From contig CAVXIT010000007.1 of NCBI GenBank assembly GCA_963761985.1, positions 62,001 to 126,000 of the forward strand: 64,000 bases of DNA, written 5' to 3'. The stretch's first letter is position 1. The number at the start of each line of letters is the position of its first letter. Made by a program: the position numbers and the translations under genes. This document shows positions 33,158 to 40,558 of this stretch, piece after piece. Source of the stretch: JACCTH01 sp963761985. Its GTDB lineage: Bacteria; Actinomycetota; Acidimicrobiia; Spongiisociales; ZC4RG35. The notes under the pieces are model-generated. The model searched no databases. It had not been told where the DNA came from and saw only the letters and a program-made list of their open reading frames with translations.

Positions 33158-34502
33158 ATGAGCGGAGTTTTCAAGGCCTATGACATCAGAGGACGAACCG
33201 ACAACGGTGAGCTCACCCCCGACCTCGCCCGTTCGGTCGGCGCCGCTTTTGTCGACCTGACCGGCGCCGAACAGATCGCGGTCGGGTGGGATTGTCGGGC
33301 GTCCTCACCGGCGATGTCGGAGGCGATGATCGCCGGCATCACCGGCCAGGGAGCGTCGGTACTTTCGCTGGGAGAGGTTGCGACCGACGTCGTCTACTAC
33401 GTCTCAGGCAGCCGCTCGGTCCCCGGAGTGATGATCACGGCCTCGCACAATCCCGCCGAATACAACGGCATCAAGCTTTGCCGGGCCGGAGCGGCGCCGG
33501 TGGGAGAGGACACCGGTCTTGCCGAGATCGAGAAGATGGTCGCCGATCCCATGGCCGAGGTCACTGACAAGGGCTCGGTCGAAAACCTCGATGCGACTAA
33601 GGGATACATCGAACATCTGCTCGGGATCGTCGACGAAGGGGCAATGTCGTCGCTTCGAGTGGCGGTCGACGGTGGGAATGGGATGGCGGGGGCCGTGATC
33701 GAGGAAGTCTTTGCGCGCATTCCCCCCACCATCATCGGTCTCTATCTCGAACCCGATGGCACTTTTCCCAATCATCCTGCCGACCCGCTCCAGCCCGAGA
33801 ACCTGGTCGATCTCATCGCGCTCGTGAAGGCGGAGAGCGCGAACCTGGGGGTGGCTTTTGACGGCGACGCCGATCGCGCGTTTTTCATCGACGATTTAGG
33901 CGAGCCGCTCTCCGGCAGCACCACCACGGCGTTGATCGCCCGGTGGTTCCTTGCCCGCCAGCCCGGCGCCACGATCGTCCACAACCTCATCACCTCCAGA
34001 GCCGTGCCCGAGACCGTGAGCCTCGCTTGGTGGCAAACCGATCCGGACGCGCGTTGGTCACTCTTTTATCAAACAAGTGATGGCAGAAACCGGAGCTGTC
34101 TTTGGTGGCGAGCACTCCGGCCACTACTACTTCGCCGCCAACTTCCGCGCCGACTCCGGCATGCTGGCGATGCTGGTGCTGCTCCAGGTTCTCTCCGAGT
34201 CGGGGAAGAAGTTGTCGGAGATTCGGACCGAGGTTGAGCCGTACTCGGCCTCCGGCGAGATCAACATTCGCGTCGACGATCAGAAGGCCGCGATCGAACG
34301 GGTCGAGGAGGCGTTTGCCGACGCCGAGCTCGACGAGCTTGATGGACTGACCGTGTCGTGGCCCGATCGTTGGTTCAATTTGCGAGCATCGAACACCGAG
34401 CCGTTGCTGCGTCTCAACGTCGAAGGACCGGACGACAAGTCGGTCGAAGAGCTCAGCGAGAAGGTCCAAGCCGTGATTGGAGGCGACAGTGCCTCTCATT
34501 GA
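33158..34502 (+). CDS. manB: Phosphomannomutase/phosphoglucomutase (one frameshift as sequenced)
   Basis: About 447 aa if one extra base near 34027 is ignored. First frame: FKAYDIRGR start, MITASHNPAEYNG with the phospho-Ser (about residue 92), VAFDGDADR metal loop (about 227-235). Second frame from about 34030: GGKPIRTRVGHSFIKQ, FGGEHSGHYYF sugar-binding loop, and SNTEPLLRLNVE phosphate-binding motif. All four active-site loops of the alpha-D-phosphohexomutase superfamily are present, so the break is likely a sequencing insertion (GCTTGGTGG for GCTGGTGG). It interconverts mannose- or glucose-6-P and 1-P for GDP-mannose and other activated sugars. The 3' end overlaps the Trm112-like gene. Confidence 0.9.
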
Positions 34503-34851
34503 CCCGGTGCTTGCTTCGATCCTTGTCTGCCCGGTTGATCACGGCGACCTCTCCGAGGACGAGGCACGATCCCGGCTCGTCTGCGCGGTCTGCGGCCGGG
34601 CGTACCCGGTAACCGACGGGATACCGATCATGCTCATCGAGGAGGCCGAGCTCCCGGTCGACCCGCAAGGATCCCGATGGCGGCTGAGGAAATGGAAAAG
34701 CTCATCGCCGGTCTCGGGGGACAACTGCGTTGGGCTGCCGAGGTTGATGCCCCCGACCCGCTCCCGGTCCCGGACGGGTTGGTTGTGGCCGGGATGGGCG
34801 GCTCGGGCATCTCGGGCGACCTGGTCTCGGTGCTGGCTGCGGTGCCCGTGA
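34489..34851 (+). CDS. Trm112-like (UPF0434/YcaR) zinc-ribbon protein, C-terminus doubtful
   Basis: From the GTG at 34489 the protein reads MPLIDPVLASILVCPVDHGD, then LVCAVCGRAYPVTDGIPIMLIEE: CPVD, CAVC and YPVxDGIPxML mark the Trm112/UPF0434 family, usually about 60 aa. Here the frame continues to 34851 through the start of the isomerase gene with unrelated sequence. A one-base indel near 34665 would end it at the TGA at 34685-34687, which is the normal size and a normal overlap with the next gene. Small partner proteins of this type sit between manB and the PGI/PMI gene across actinobacteria. Confidence 0.65.
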   Translation: MPLIDPVLASILVCPVDHGDLSEDEARSRLVCAVCGRAYPVTDGIPIMLIEEAELPVDPQGSRWRLRKWKSSSPVSGDNCVGLPRLMPPTRSRSRTGWLWPGWAARASRATWSRCWLRCP

Positions 34852-35666
34852 CGGTCCACAAGACTTACGGGTTGCCGGCCTGGGCGGCGAACCGGCCGCC
34901 GGCCGTGGTCGCCCTCTCCTACAGCGGCAACACCGAGGAGACCCTGAGCGCGGTCGAGGCTGCGACCGGCCTTGGGATAACTCCCGGTGTGGTCACCTCG
35001 GGAGGAAAACTCGGCGAGATGGCCGAGGCCAACGGCTGGTCGATGATCAAGGTCCCTCCGGGATTGCCGCCGCGGGCCGCCCTCGGCTACATGCTCGGCT
35101 CTCTATTGCGGCTGGTCGAGGATGCGGTCGATCTCAAACCCGGCGATCTGGCGGCGGCAGCGGACCTGGTCGATCAAATCACCGGCGGGCTGGGGCATGA
35201 CCTCGCTGCCGACCTCGCCGCCGGCCTGCGCGAGCGGATCGCGATCATCTACGGATCGGGGTTAACCGCTCCGGTGGCGCAGCGTTGGAAGACCCAGATC
35301 AACGAAAACGCCAAATGGCCGGCGTGGTGGAGCGCCATGCCAGAGCTCGATCACAACGAGATCGTCTCTTGGTCCTCGTTGTCGGCGGTGACGAGCCGCC
35401 ACGTCGGAATCATCAGCCTCCGCGACGACTCCGAAAGCCCCCGGATCGAAGCGCGCTACACCCACACCTCCCGGCTCACCGAGGACCATGTGCCCTGGGT
35501 CGGGGAAGTTTGGTCGCAGGGGGTCAGCCGCCTCGAGCGGATCATGAGCCTCTGCGCCATGGGAGACTTGGTCTCACTCGAGTTGGCCACGGCCGGAGAG
35601 ATCGATCCGATGGCGATACCCGAGCTCGAATCGCTGAAACAACTACTCGCTAAGGAGCCGCATTGA
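34677..35666 (+). CDS. Bifunctional phosphoglucose/phosphomannose isomerase-type SIS protein
   Basis: 329 aa with two SIS domains. First domain: GLVVAGMGGSGISGDLVSVL (about 34-53) and VVALSYSGNTEET (about 81-93). Second: IAIIYGSGLTAPVAQRWKTQ (about 186-205), INENAKWPAWWSAMPELDHN (about 206-225). The NENAK...PELDHNEI block is diagnostic of the archaeal/actinobacterial PGI/PMI family, which converts fructose-6-P to glucose-6-P or mannose-6-P. It works directly before PMM/PGM in sugar-nucleotide supply. Overlaps ahcY by TTGA. Confidence 0.87.
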   Translation: MAAEEMEKLIAGLGGQLRWAAEVDAPDPLPVPDGLVVAGMGGSGISGDLVSVLAAVPVTVHKTYGLPAWAANRPPAVVALSYSGNTEETLSAVEAATGLGITPGVVTSGGKLGEMAEANGWSMIKVPPGLPPRAALGYMLGSLLRLVEDAVDLKPGDLAAAADLVDQITGGLGHDLAADLAAGLRERIAIIYGSGLTAPVAQRWKTQINENAKWPAWWSAMPELDHNEIVSWSSLSAVTSRHVGIISLRDDSESPRIEARYTHTSRLTEDHVPWVGEVWSQGVSRLERIMSLCAMGDLVSLELATAGEIDPMAIPELESLKQLLAKEPH

Positions 35667-36910
35667 AATACGATATCGCCGACCCGAGCCTGGCCGAAGG
35701 CGGTGCCAGACGCATCGAGTGGGCCGGTCGCCGGATGCCAGTGCTCGCCTCGATCCGCGAGCGATTCGAAAAGGAACAGCCACTGGCGGGAAAGACGGTG
35801 GTGGCTTGCCTCCATGTCACTGCGGAGACGGCCAACCTGATGCAGGTCCTCCGTGCCGGTGGTGCGACCGTCGCGCTCTGCGCGTCCAATCCGCTTTCGA
35901 CCCAAGACGACGTGGCGGCGGCGCTCGTCGCCGACGACATCCCGGTTTTCGCCATTCGGGGCGAGGATGGCGACACCTACTACGCGCATCTCGAGGCAGT
36001 ACTCGACATGCAGCCGGATGTGACGATGGACGACGGTGCCGATCTCGCGACCCTCTTGCATACCAAGCGCACCGAGCTCAACCCGATCGGCTCGACCGAA
36101 GAAACGACGACTGGCGTCATCCGCCTCAAGGCGATGGCGGCCGACGGCACGCTCAGACTTCCAGTCGTGGCTGTCAACGACTCCGATACCAAGCATCTAT
36201 TTGACAATCGCTACGGCACCGGGCAATCGGCGATGGACGGGATCATTCGCGCCACCAACATGCTTATGGCCGGCGCCACCGTGGCGGTTATCGGCTACGG
36301 CAATTGCGGTCGCGGCGTTGCCACCCGGGCGGAAGGCATGGGAGCCAAAGTGGCGGTGGTCGAGGTCGACCCGGTACGGGCGCTGTCGGCGGCGATGGAC
36401 GGGCACCAGGTGCTGACTGCTGACGATGCCTCGCGGATCGCCGATGTCTTCATCACGGTTACGGGCAACAAGCACGTCCTGCGTCGCCAGCATTTCGATC
36501 TGATGAAGGATGGGGCAATCGTCGCCAACGCCGGGCACTTCGATGTCGAGATCGATCTGGAGGTCCTGGGTGAGATGGCCCGCGATCGCCGCCCGGTCCG
36601 CAACAACCTGGAGGAGTACGAGTTGGCGGACGGCCGCCGGATCCTCGTGGTGGCCGAAGGGCGCCTGGTAAACCTCGGAGCCGCTGAAGGCCATCCTGCC
36701 GACGTGATGGACATGTCTTTCGCCAACCAGGCGCTGGCGGCTGAGTGGCTCACCGAGCGCGCCGGGCAGCTCGAACCGGGCATCTACACGCTCCCGGTCG
36801 AACTCGATCAAGAAGTGGCGCGGATCAAGCTTGATGCGATGGGAGCCGGCCTCGAGGAGTTAACCGAGGAGCAGAAGGCCTATCTCACCGGCTGGCGCGA
36901 AGGAACCTGA
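35663..36910 (+). CDS. ahcY: S-adenosylhomocysteinase, short form
   Basis: 415 aa from a TTG that overlaps the previous stop (TTGA). Motifs: CLHVTAETANLMQVLRAGG (about 51-69), NPLSTQDDVAAAL, FAIRGEDGDTYY, TKHLFDNRYGTGQSAMDGI (about 176-194), and the NAD-binding VIGYGNCGRGVATRAEGMGA (about 209-228). It hydrolyses S-adenosylhomocysteine to adenosine and homocysteine, relieving product inhibition of methyltransferases. At 415 aa it is the archaeal/Thermotoga-type length; mycobacterial SahH is about 495 aa with an insertion absent here, and the C-terminus also differs from the usual HYRY tail. Last gene of the sugar-phosphate operon; ahcY closes the same locus in Streptomyces and mycobacteria. 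Confidence 0.92.
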   Translation: MKYDIADPSLAEGGARRIEWAGRRMPVLASIRERFEKEQPLAGKTVVACLHVTAETANLMQVLRAGGATVALCASNPLSTQDDVAAALVADDIPVFAIRGEDGDTYYAHLEAVLDMQPDVTMDDGADLATLLHTKRTELNPIGSTEETTTGVIRLKAMAADGTLRLPVVAVNDSDTKHLFDNRYGTGQSAMDGIIRATNMLMAGATVAVIGYGNCGRGVATRAEGMGAKVAVVEVDPVRALSAAMDGHQVLTADDASRIADVFITVTGNKHVLRRQHFDLMKDGAIVANAGHFDVEIDLEVLGEMARDRRPVRNNLEEYELADGRRILVVAEGRLVNLGAAEGHPADVMDMSFANQALAAEWLTERAGQLEPGIYTLPVELDQEVARIKLDAMGAGLEELTEEQKAYLTGWREGT

Positions 36911-36913
36911 GCC

Positions 36914-36936
36914 GAAGACCAGAAGACCAGAAGACC
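36914..36936. repeat. Short tandem repeat, unit GAAGACCA
   Basis: Three back-to-back units of 8 bp (the last lacks the final A), four bases after the ahcY stop and just upstream of repeat copy B. Confidence 0.6.
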
Positions 36937-36959
36937 GCGAGATCTGAAACCCCGTTTCC

Positions 36960-37200
36960 GTCTCTCCCCCCGGAGGGGGGAGTACCGCCGCAGGCGGGGA
37001 GGGGGGCGTTTTCTCCGACGCGAAAACTTACTGTGGCCGACGTCCCGCCTTGAGCTCCGCCTCCTAGCAACTGTTCGTCCAGCCGCAACGTCTTTGGCGA
37101 TCGCGTTTCGTTTAGAGGTAAGGCCCCCCTCCCCTCCGCTTCGCTCCGGGACTCCCCCCTCCGGGGGGAGAAACAAAACTCCCCTTCCGGGGGGAGAAAA
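36960..37200. repeat. Palindromic repeat family 1, copy B, plus an extra half hairpin
   Basis: The left module starts GTCTCTCCCCCCGGAGGGGG, has second stem ACCGCCGCAGGCGGG and ends GAGGGGGGCGTTTTC. The right module ends at 37174 and, on the reverse strand, starts GTTTCTCCCCCCGGAGGGGG with second stem CCGGAGCGAAGCGGAGGGG. About 105 bp of unrelated DNA separates the modules. A further ACTCCCCTTCCGGGGGGAG hairpin follows at about 37178-37200. It fills the convergent gap between ahcY and the small membrane protein gene; I see no gene in 36911-37220. Confidence 0.75.
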
Positions 37201-37220
37201 GGAACGGGGAAAAACGCTTT

Positions 37221-37433
37221 TTAGGCCAGGGACCAGCAGGGGTCGTATTCGCAGCCGAGCTCGAACGGCGGAAAAGTTTGCGGGATCGCCAGCGCCAGCA
37301 CCACCGTGACTATCGCAAGCACGAGAAGAGCGGTTAAGTCCGTTTTTCGCGAAGATTGGTGGGTGAAGGCATTGAGGTCAGAGCAGACCTTGTACGAAAC
37401 CAGGGTGATCGCGACCAGATAGAGGACCGTCAC
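37221..37433 (-). CDS. Small two-helix membrane protein
   Basis: 70 aa from the GTG at 37433 (the frame is open to 37484, overlapping the P450 gene). Two hydrophobic segments, TVLYLVAITLVSYKVCSDL (about 2-20) and LTALLVLAIVTVVLALAIP (about 33-51), and a short tail FELGCEYDPCW with two Cys. I do not recognise a family. It follows the P450 gene on the same strand with 32 bp between. Confidence 0.45.
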   Translation of the reverse strand: MTVLYLVAITLVSYKVCSDLNAFTHQSSRKTDLTALLVLAIVTVVLALAIPQTFPPFELGCEYDPCWSLA

Positions 37434-37465
37434 TGTGCCCTGCCCCGAGCCCACATAGGGCGATC

Positions 37466-38620
37466 TTAGAGCTGCGACTCCCATACAGCGGGAACGGAAC
37501 GCGGCTTGCGGAACACCAGGCCGGTCGGTCCGTCGACTTCCTGGGCCAGGCGCAGTCCCGGCCAGTGGTCGAGGGCCGCGTCGAGGGCCGCCAGAGTTTC
37601 AAGCTTGGCGAGATGGATGCCAATGCACGCATGCGGACCTTGCGCGAACGCAAGATGGGTTCGGGCGTTGGCGCGATGAATGTCGAATCGGTCGGGATCG
37701 ACAAAGACGTCCGGATCGCGATTCGCGGCTGTCAAAGAAACGATCACCAGGTCACCCCGGTTGATCTCTGCCTCGGCCAACTGCACATCCCTTGTCGCGT
37801 AACGGTCGACGCGCCCTGCCGCCGGCTCCAACCGAAGCGATTCCTCCATCGCTTGACGACCAAGCGACCGATCTTCGTTGATCATTTGCAGCTGTTCGGG
37901 ATGGGTGAGCAGGTGCCAGAAGAGGCTCGTTGTCATTCCCTCGCTGGTCTCTATGCCACCGAACATCATCACGGCGGCGTTCGAGACCACCTCTTGCTCA
38001 CCCAGCTGCCCACTCACTTCGGTCAGAAGCCCGTGCTGCCGGGTAGTGCTTTCCCGAACTGCGCGCCCGAGATCGCCCATTGCCTCGTGGCCAGCTCCAC
38101 TGACGTCTTGACCGGCTGAGATTCGATCGACGTCAGCCACGATCCGCTCGTACCAGCCGAGAACCGTGTCGACGTCCTCATCGGCTAGATCGAGGGCTGC
38201 ACTCACCACCGCGACTGCCAGAGGACCTGCCAGCTCGCGACGGATTTCGGCGCGGCCGCCCTCCGCCAGGCGTTCGGTGAGGCGTCGCGCCTCTTGATTT
38301 ACCCGATCAACGAACCGCTCCTTGACTTTGGCATGAACAAGTGCGGCCGCGAAAGGATCTCGATGGCGTCGATGCTCCTCCCCGTCGAGAGACAACATGC
38401 TCGGGCCGACCACCTGCGCGGTAGAGAAGCGAGGGTCATCAACCGTGTACGTCTGTGCGTCACGCATGACTTCAACGCAGAGGTCGCGCCGGGTCACCAA
38501 CCACCCGTCGAGAGCCGGAACCCAACTCACCGGCTCCTCGACGCGCAGTGCCGCCAGATGCGGATAAGGGTCACCTGTCAGCTGTTCAAGTGTGATGGCC
38601 GCGCCGAGCGGGAATGCCAT
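37466..38620 (-). CDS. Cytochrome P450
   Basis: 384 aa from the ATG at 38620; an in-frame ATG at 38650 is possible. I-helix motif FGGIETSEG (about 221-229), K-helix ExxR in MEESLRLEP (about 262-270), and heme ligand loop FAQGPHACIG (about 332-341), the Fx2GxHxCxG signature with the Cys thiolate. The bacterial class needs a ferredoxin partner; none is encoded nearby, and no biosynthetic cluster surrounds it, so the substrate is open. Divergent from comF. Confidence 0.9.
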   Translation of the reverse strand: MAFPLGAAITLEQLTGDPYPHLAALRVEEPVSWVPALDGWLVTRRDLCVEVMRDAQTYTVDDPRFSTAQVVGPSMLSLDGEEHRRHRDPFAAALVHAKVKERFVDRVNQEARRLTERLAEGGRAEIRRELAGPLAVAVVSAALDLADEDVDTVLGWYERIVADVDRISAGQDVSGAGHEAMGDLGRAVRESTTRQHGLLTEVSGQLGEQEVVSNAAVMMFGGIETSEGMTTSLFWHLLTHPEQLQMINEDRSLGRQAMEESLRLEPAAGRVDRYATRDVQLAEAEINRGDLVIVSLTAANRDPDVFVDPDRFDIHRANARTHLAFAQGPHACIGIHLAKLETLAALDAALDHWPGLRLAQEVDGPTGLVFRKPRSVPAVWESQL

Positions 38621-38659
38621 GAAGCCAATCTTGTCACACCGTTCCGTCATGGTGAACCG

Positions 38660-39223
38660 ATGCTTTGTGTGGGCTGCGGGAGGTGGGGCGATGACCTCTG
38701 TCGCGCCTGCCGACAAAATCTGGTGGAAGCGCCCGACCGTTTGCTCGCCTCTGGATTGCGGGTTCGCTCGTGCTTCGAGCACACGGGCGTCGCCAAAACA
38801 GTTGTGCACGCCTTCAAATATCAGGGATGCGACCGCGCAGGCTGGCTGTTAGCTCGAGCCCTCGCCTGCCTGCTGCCACCGACTGGCACTCTGGTGCCGC
38901 TACCTCGCGCGAGCTGGCGCACCGTCACCTACGGAGTCGACCCTGCTCGCGAACTTGCCAAAAAGGTTTCGGCGCTGACCGGCCGACAGACTTGGATGGG
39001 TTTGCAGCCTCCATTGCACAGCTCCGCCCAAGCCGGACGGCAACGAACCGAACGTGACCCTCCGGCGTTTACGTTCAGCGAGGAGCCTCCCACCGACTTG
39101 ATCCTGATCGACGATGTTGTCACGACTGGCCGAACCCTGATGAGCGCCCAACGTTCGCTCGGCCAGGGCGAGCGTCCAAAACCGGTTCTTTTGGCCCTGT
39201 CCGCCACAGCCACCAGTGACTAG
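38660..39223 (+). CDS. comF: ComF-family phosphoribosyltransferase-like protein
   Basis: 187 aa from the ATG at 38660. It starts with a zinc finger (MLCVGCGRWGDDLCRACRQN; CVGC and CRAC), then FKYQGCDRAGWLLA and VPLPRASW, and ends with the PRPP loop LILIDDVVTTGRTL (about 150-163). The family is tied to DNA uptake machinery (ComFC) although many actinobacterial members have no competence role. The reading frame is open further upstream but that part is antisense to the P450 gene. Divergent from P450; hpf follows after 40 bp. Confidence 0.8.
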   Translation: MLCVGCGRWGDDLCRACRQNLVEAPDRLLASGLRVRSCFEHTGVAKTVVHAFKYQGCDRAGWLLARALACLLPPTGTLVPLPRASWRTVTYGVDPARELAKKVSALTGRQTWMGLQPPLHSSAQAGRQRTERDPPAFTFSEEPPTDLILIDDVVTTGRTLMSAQRSLGQGERPKPVLLALSATATSD

Positions 39224-39263
39224 TCTTTTCTGGGGAGTGCCGATAGTCCAAGTGAGGGAGTGA

Positions 39264-39800
39264 ATGGAAGTTCGTGTTCACACGCGTAACACCAGCATCG
39301 ACGATCGGGTCAGGGAACTAGCCGCCGAAAAGCTCGGCCACGCCGCGCGGGTGTTCGAAAGCCAGGTAGCCGACATAGATGTCGAGTTCTCCGAGGAGCA
39401 CAACCCCCGCCTGGCAGCCGAGCGCTACCGCCTCGAGGTCACTACGGCCGCAGCTGGCAAGGTCATCCGGGTGGTTTCAACTGCCGCCTCGGCCGAAACC
39501 GCCGTTGACCAGGCCGTGGACCGCCTCAACCTCCAACTACGCCGTCTTAAAGGGAAATTGATCGAAAAACACCGGAAACACGCCGTCCATGACGGGTTGG
39601 TCGAGCCTCCCTCAGAACCCACGAACGAGATTGTTCGTATCAAGCAATTCGTTATGAAGCCGATGACCGTAGAGGAAGCAGTGCTGCAAATGGAGTTGCT
39701 TGGTCATGACTTTTTCTTCTTTCACAACGACGGCACCCAGCGCCAGAGCGTGCTGTATCGCCGTCGGGACGGTCAATTGGGTTTGATCGAATCAGCGTGA
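39264..39800 (+). CDS. hpf: Ribosome hibernation promoting factor, long form
   Basis: 178 aa. N-terminal S30AE/YfiA domain: MEVRVHTRNTSIDDRVRELA (residues 1-20), VDIxVEFSEEHNP region, ending in a basic RLNLQLRRLKGKLIEKHRKH. C-terminal long-HPF dimerisation domain: IVRIKQFVMKPMTVEEAVLQ (about 121-140) and HDFFFFHNDGTQRQSVLYRR. The long form makes 100S ribosome dimers in stationary phase. Overlaps the response regulator gene as GTGA. The hpf-then-secA order is shared by many actinobacteria. Confidence 0.92.
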   Translation: MEVRVHTRNTSIDDRVRELAAEKLGHAARVFESQVADIDVEFSEEHNPRLAAERYRLEVTTAAAGKVIRVVSTAASAETAVDQAVDRLNLQLRRLKGKLIEKHRKHAVHDGLVEPPSEPTNEIVRIKQFVMKPMTVEEAVLQMELLGHDFFFFHNDGTQRQSVLYRRRDGQLGLIESA

Positions 39801-40453
39801 AGAATCCGACTGTTCTCGTTGTCGACGACGCGCCTATTTTTCAGGCGGGTTTGGCGGCTGCCCTCAAAGTGGAGGGCTTCGACGTCGTCGCGATTGCCTC
39901 CGATGCCCTCACTGCAATTGCTGAAGCCCGCCGTCATCGCCCGGCTCTGGTGGTTCTGGACGTGTTGATGCCGGGGATCTCGGGTCTCGATGTCGTCGAC
40001 AAGATCACCGACGCCTCGCCTGGAACCAAGGTTGTGCTGCTGACGTCGAGCGACTCCGAGGAAGACTTGCTCACGGCGATCAAGGCAGGTGCTTCGGGCT
40101 ACATCATCAAAGACACGCCATTCCCCAAGCTGGTGGCGGCGATGAATGAAGTAGTCAAAGGGGGAGCCGTAGTGTCGCCCAAGCTTGCGGCCCGGCTCTT
40201 CGATGTGGTCGCCCATCTGCTGCGCAACCGAGATCTCAATGCCACCCGCCGGCCCTCTCTCACGGGGCGCGAGGTGGAGATCCTGCAGTGGATCGCCGAT
40301 GGTCGAACCTCGCGCGAGATAGGCGAACAGCTCTACATCTCCGAGAACACCGTCAAGAACCACGTCCGCAACATCTTGGACAAGCTGGGGATGCAGTCCC
40401 GGCACGAAGCGGTCCGCTACGCCGAACACGCGGGACTTCTGAATCGCCGATAA
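39797..40453 (+). CDS. NarL/LuxR-family response regulator
   Basis: 218 aa from a GTG overlapping the hpf stop. Receiver domain: VLVVDDAPIFQ (acidic pocket), LVVLDVLMPGISGLD with the phospho-Asp (about residue 55), LLTSSDSEED and the Lys in GYIIKDTPFP (about 106). C-terminal LuxR HTH: LTGREVEILQWIADGRTSRE (about 155-174), SENTVKNHVRNILDKLGM. No kinase gene is adjacent. Coupling to hpf hints that it may act on growth-phase or starvation control (inference). Upstream of a palindromic repeat. Confidence 0.88.
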   Translation: MKNPTVLVVDDAPIFQAGLAAALKVEGFDVVAIASDALTAIAEARRHRPALVVLDVLMPGISGLDVVDKITDASPGTKVVLLTSSDSEEDLLTAIKAGASGYIIKDTPFPKLVAAMNEVVKGGAVVSPKLAARLFDVVAHLLRNRDLNATRRPSLTGREVEILQWIADGRTSREIGEQLYISENTVKNHVRNILDKLGMQSRHEAVRYAEHAGLLNRR

Positions 40454-40459
40454 CGATTC

Positions 40460-40532
40460 AGGACGTCAGACGTCAGACGTCAGACTGGGATCCCATCTGA
40501 AGTCTGAAATCTGATGTCTGATGTCTAGTCCT
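40460..40532. repeat. CTGA-rich palindromic repeat family 2, copy 2
   Basis: A 73-bp imperfect palindrome, AGGAC at one end and GTCCT at the other, centred on TGGGATCCCA (40486-40495). The left arm has GACGTCAGACGTCAGACGTC units; the right arm CATCTGAAGTCTGAAATCTG and more nearly repeats 14061-14093. It fills most of the 105-bp gap between the regulator gene and secA. Confidence 0.7.
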
Positions 40533-40558
40533 GTCACCCCCGATACCATTCCGCCTGA

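Noticed and set aside
37094..37309. Frame of 71 codons over repeat copy B
   Set aside because: Mostly repeat-derived residues; crosses the start of unrelated DNA.
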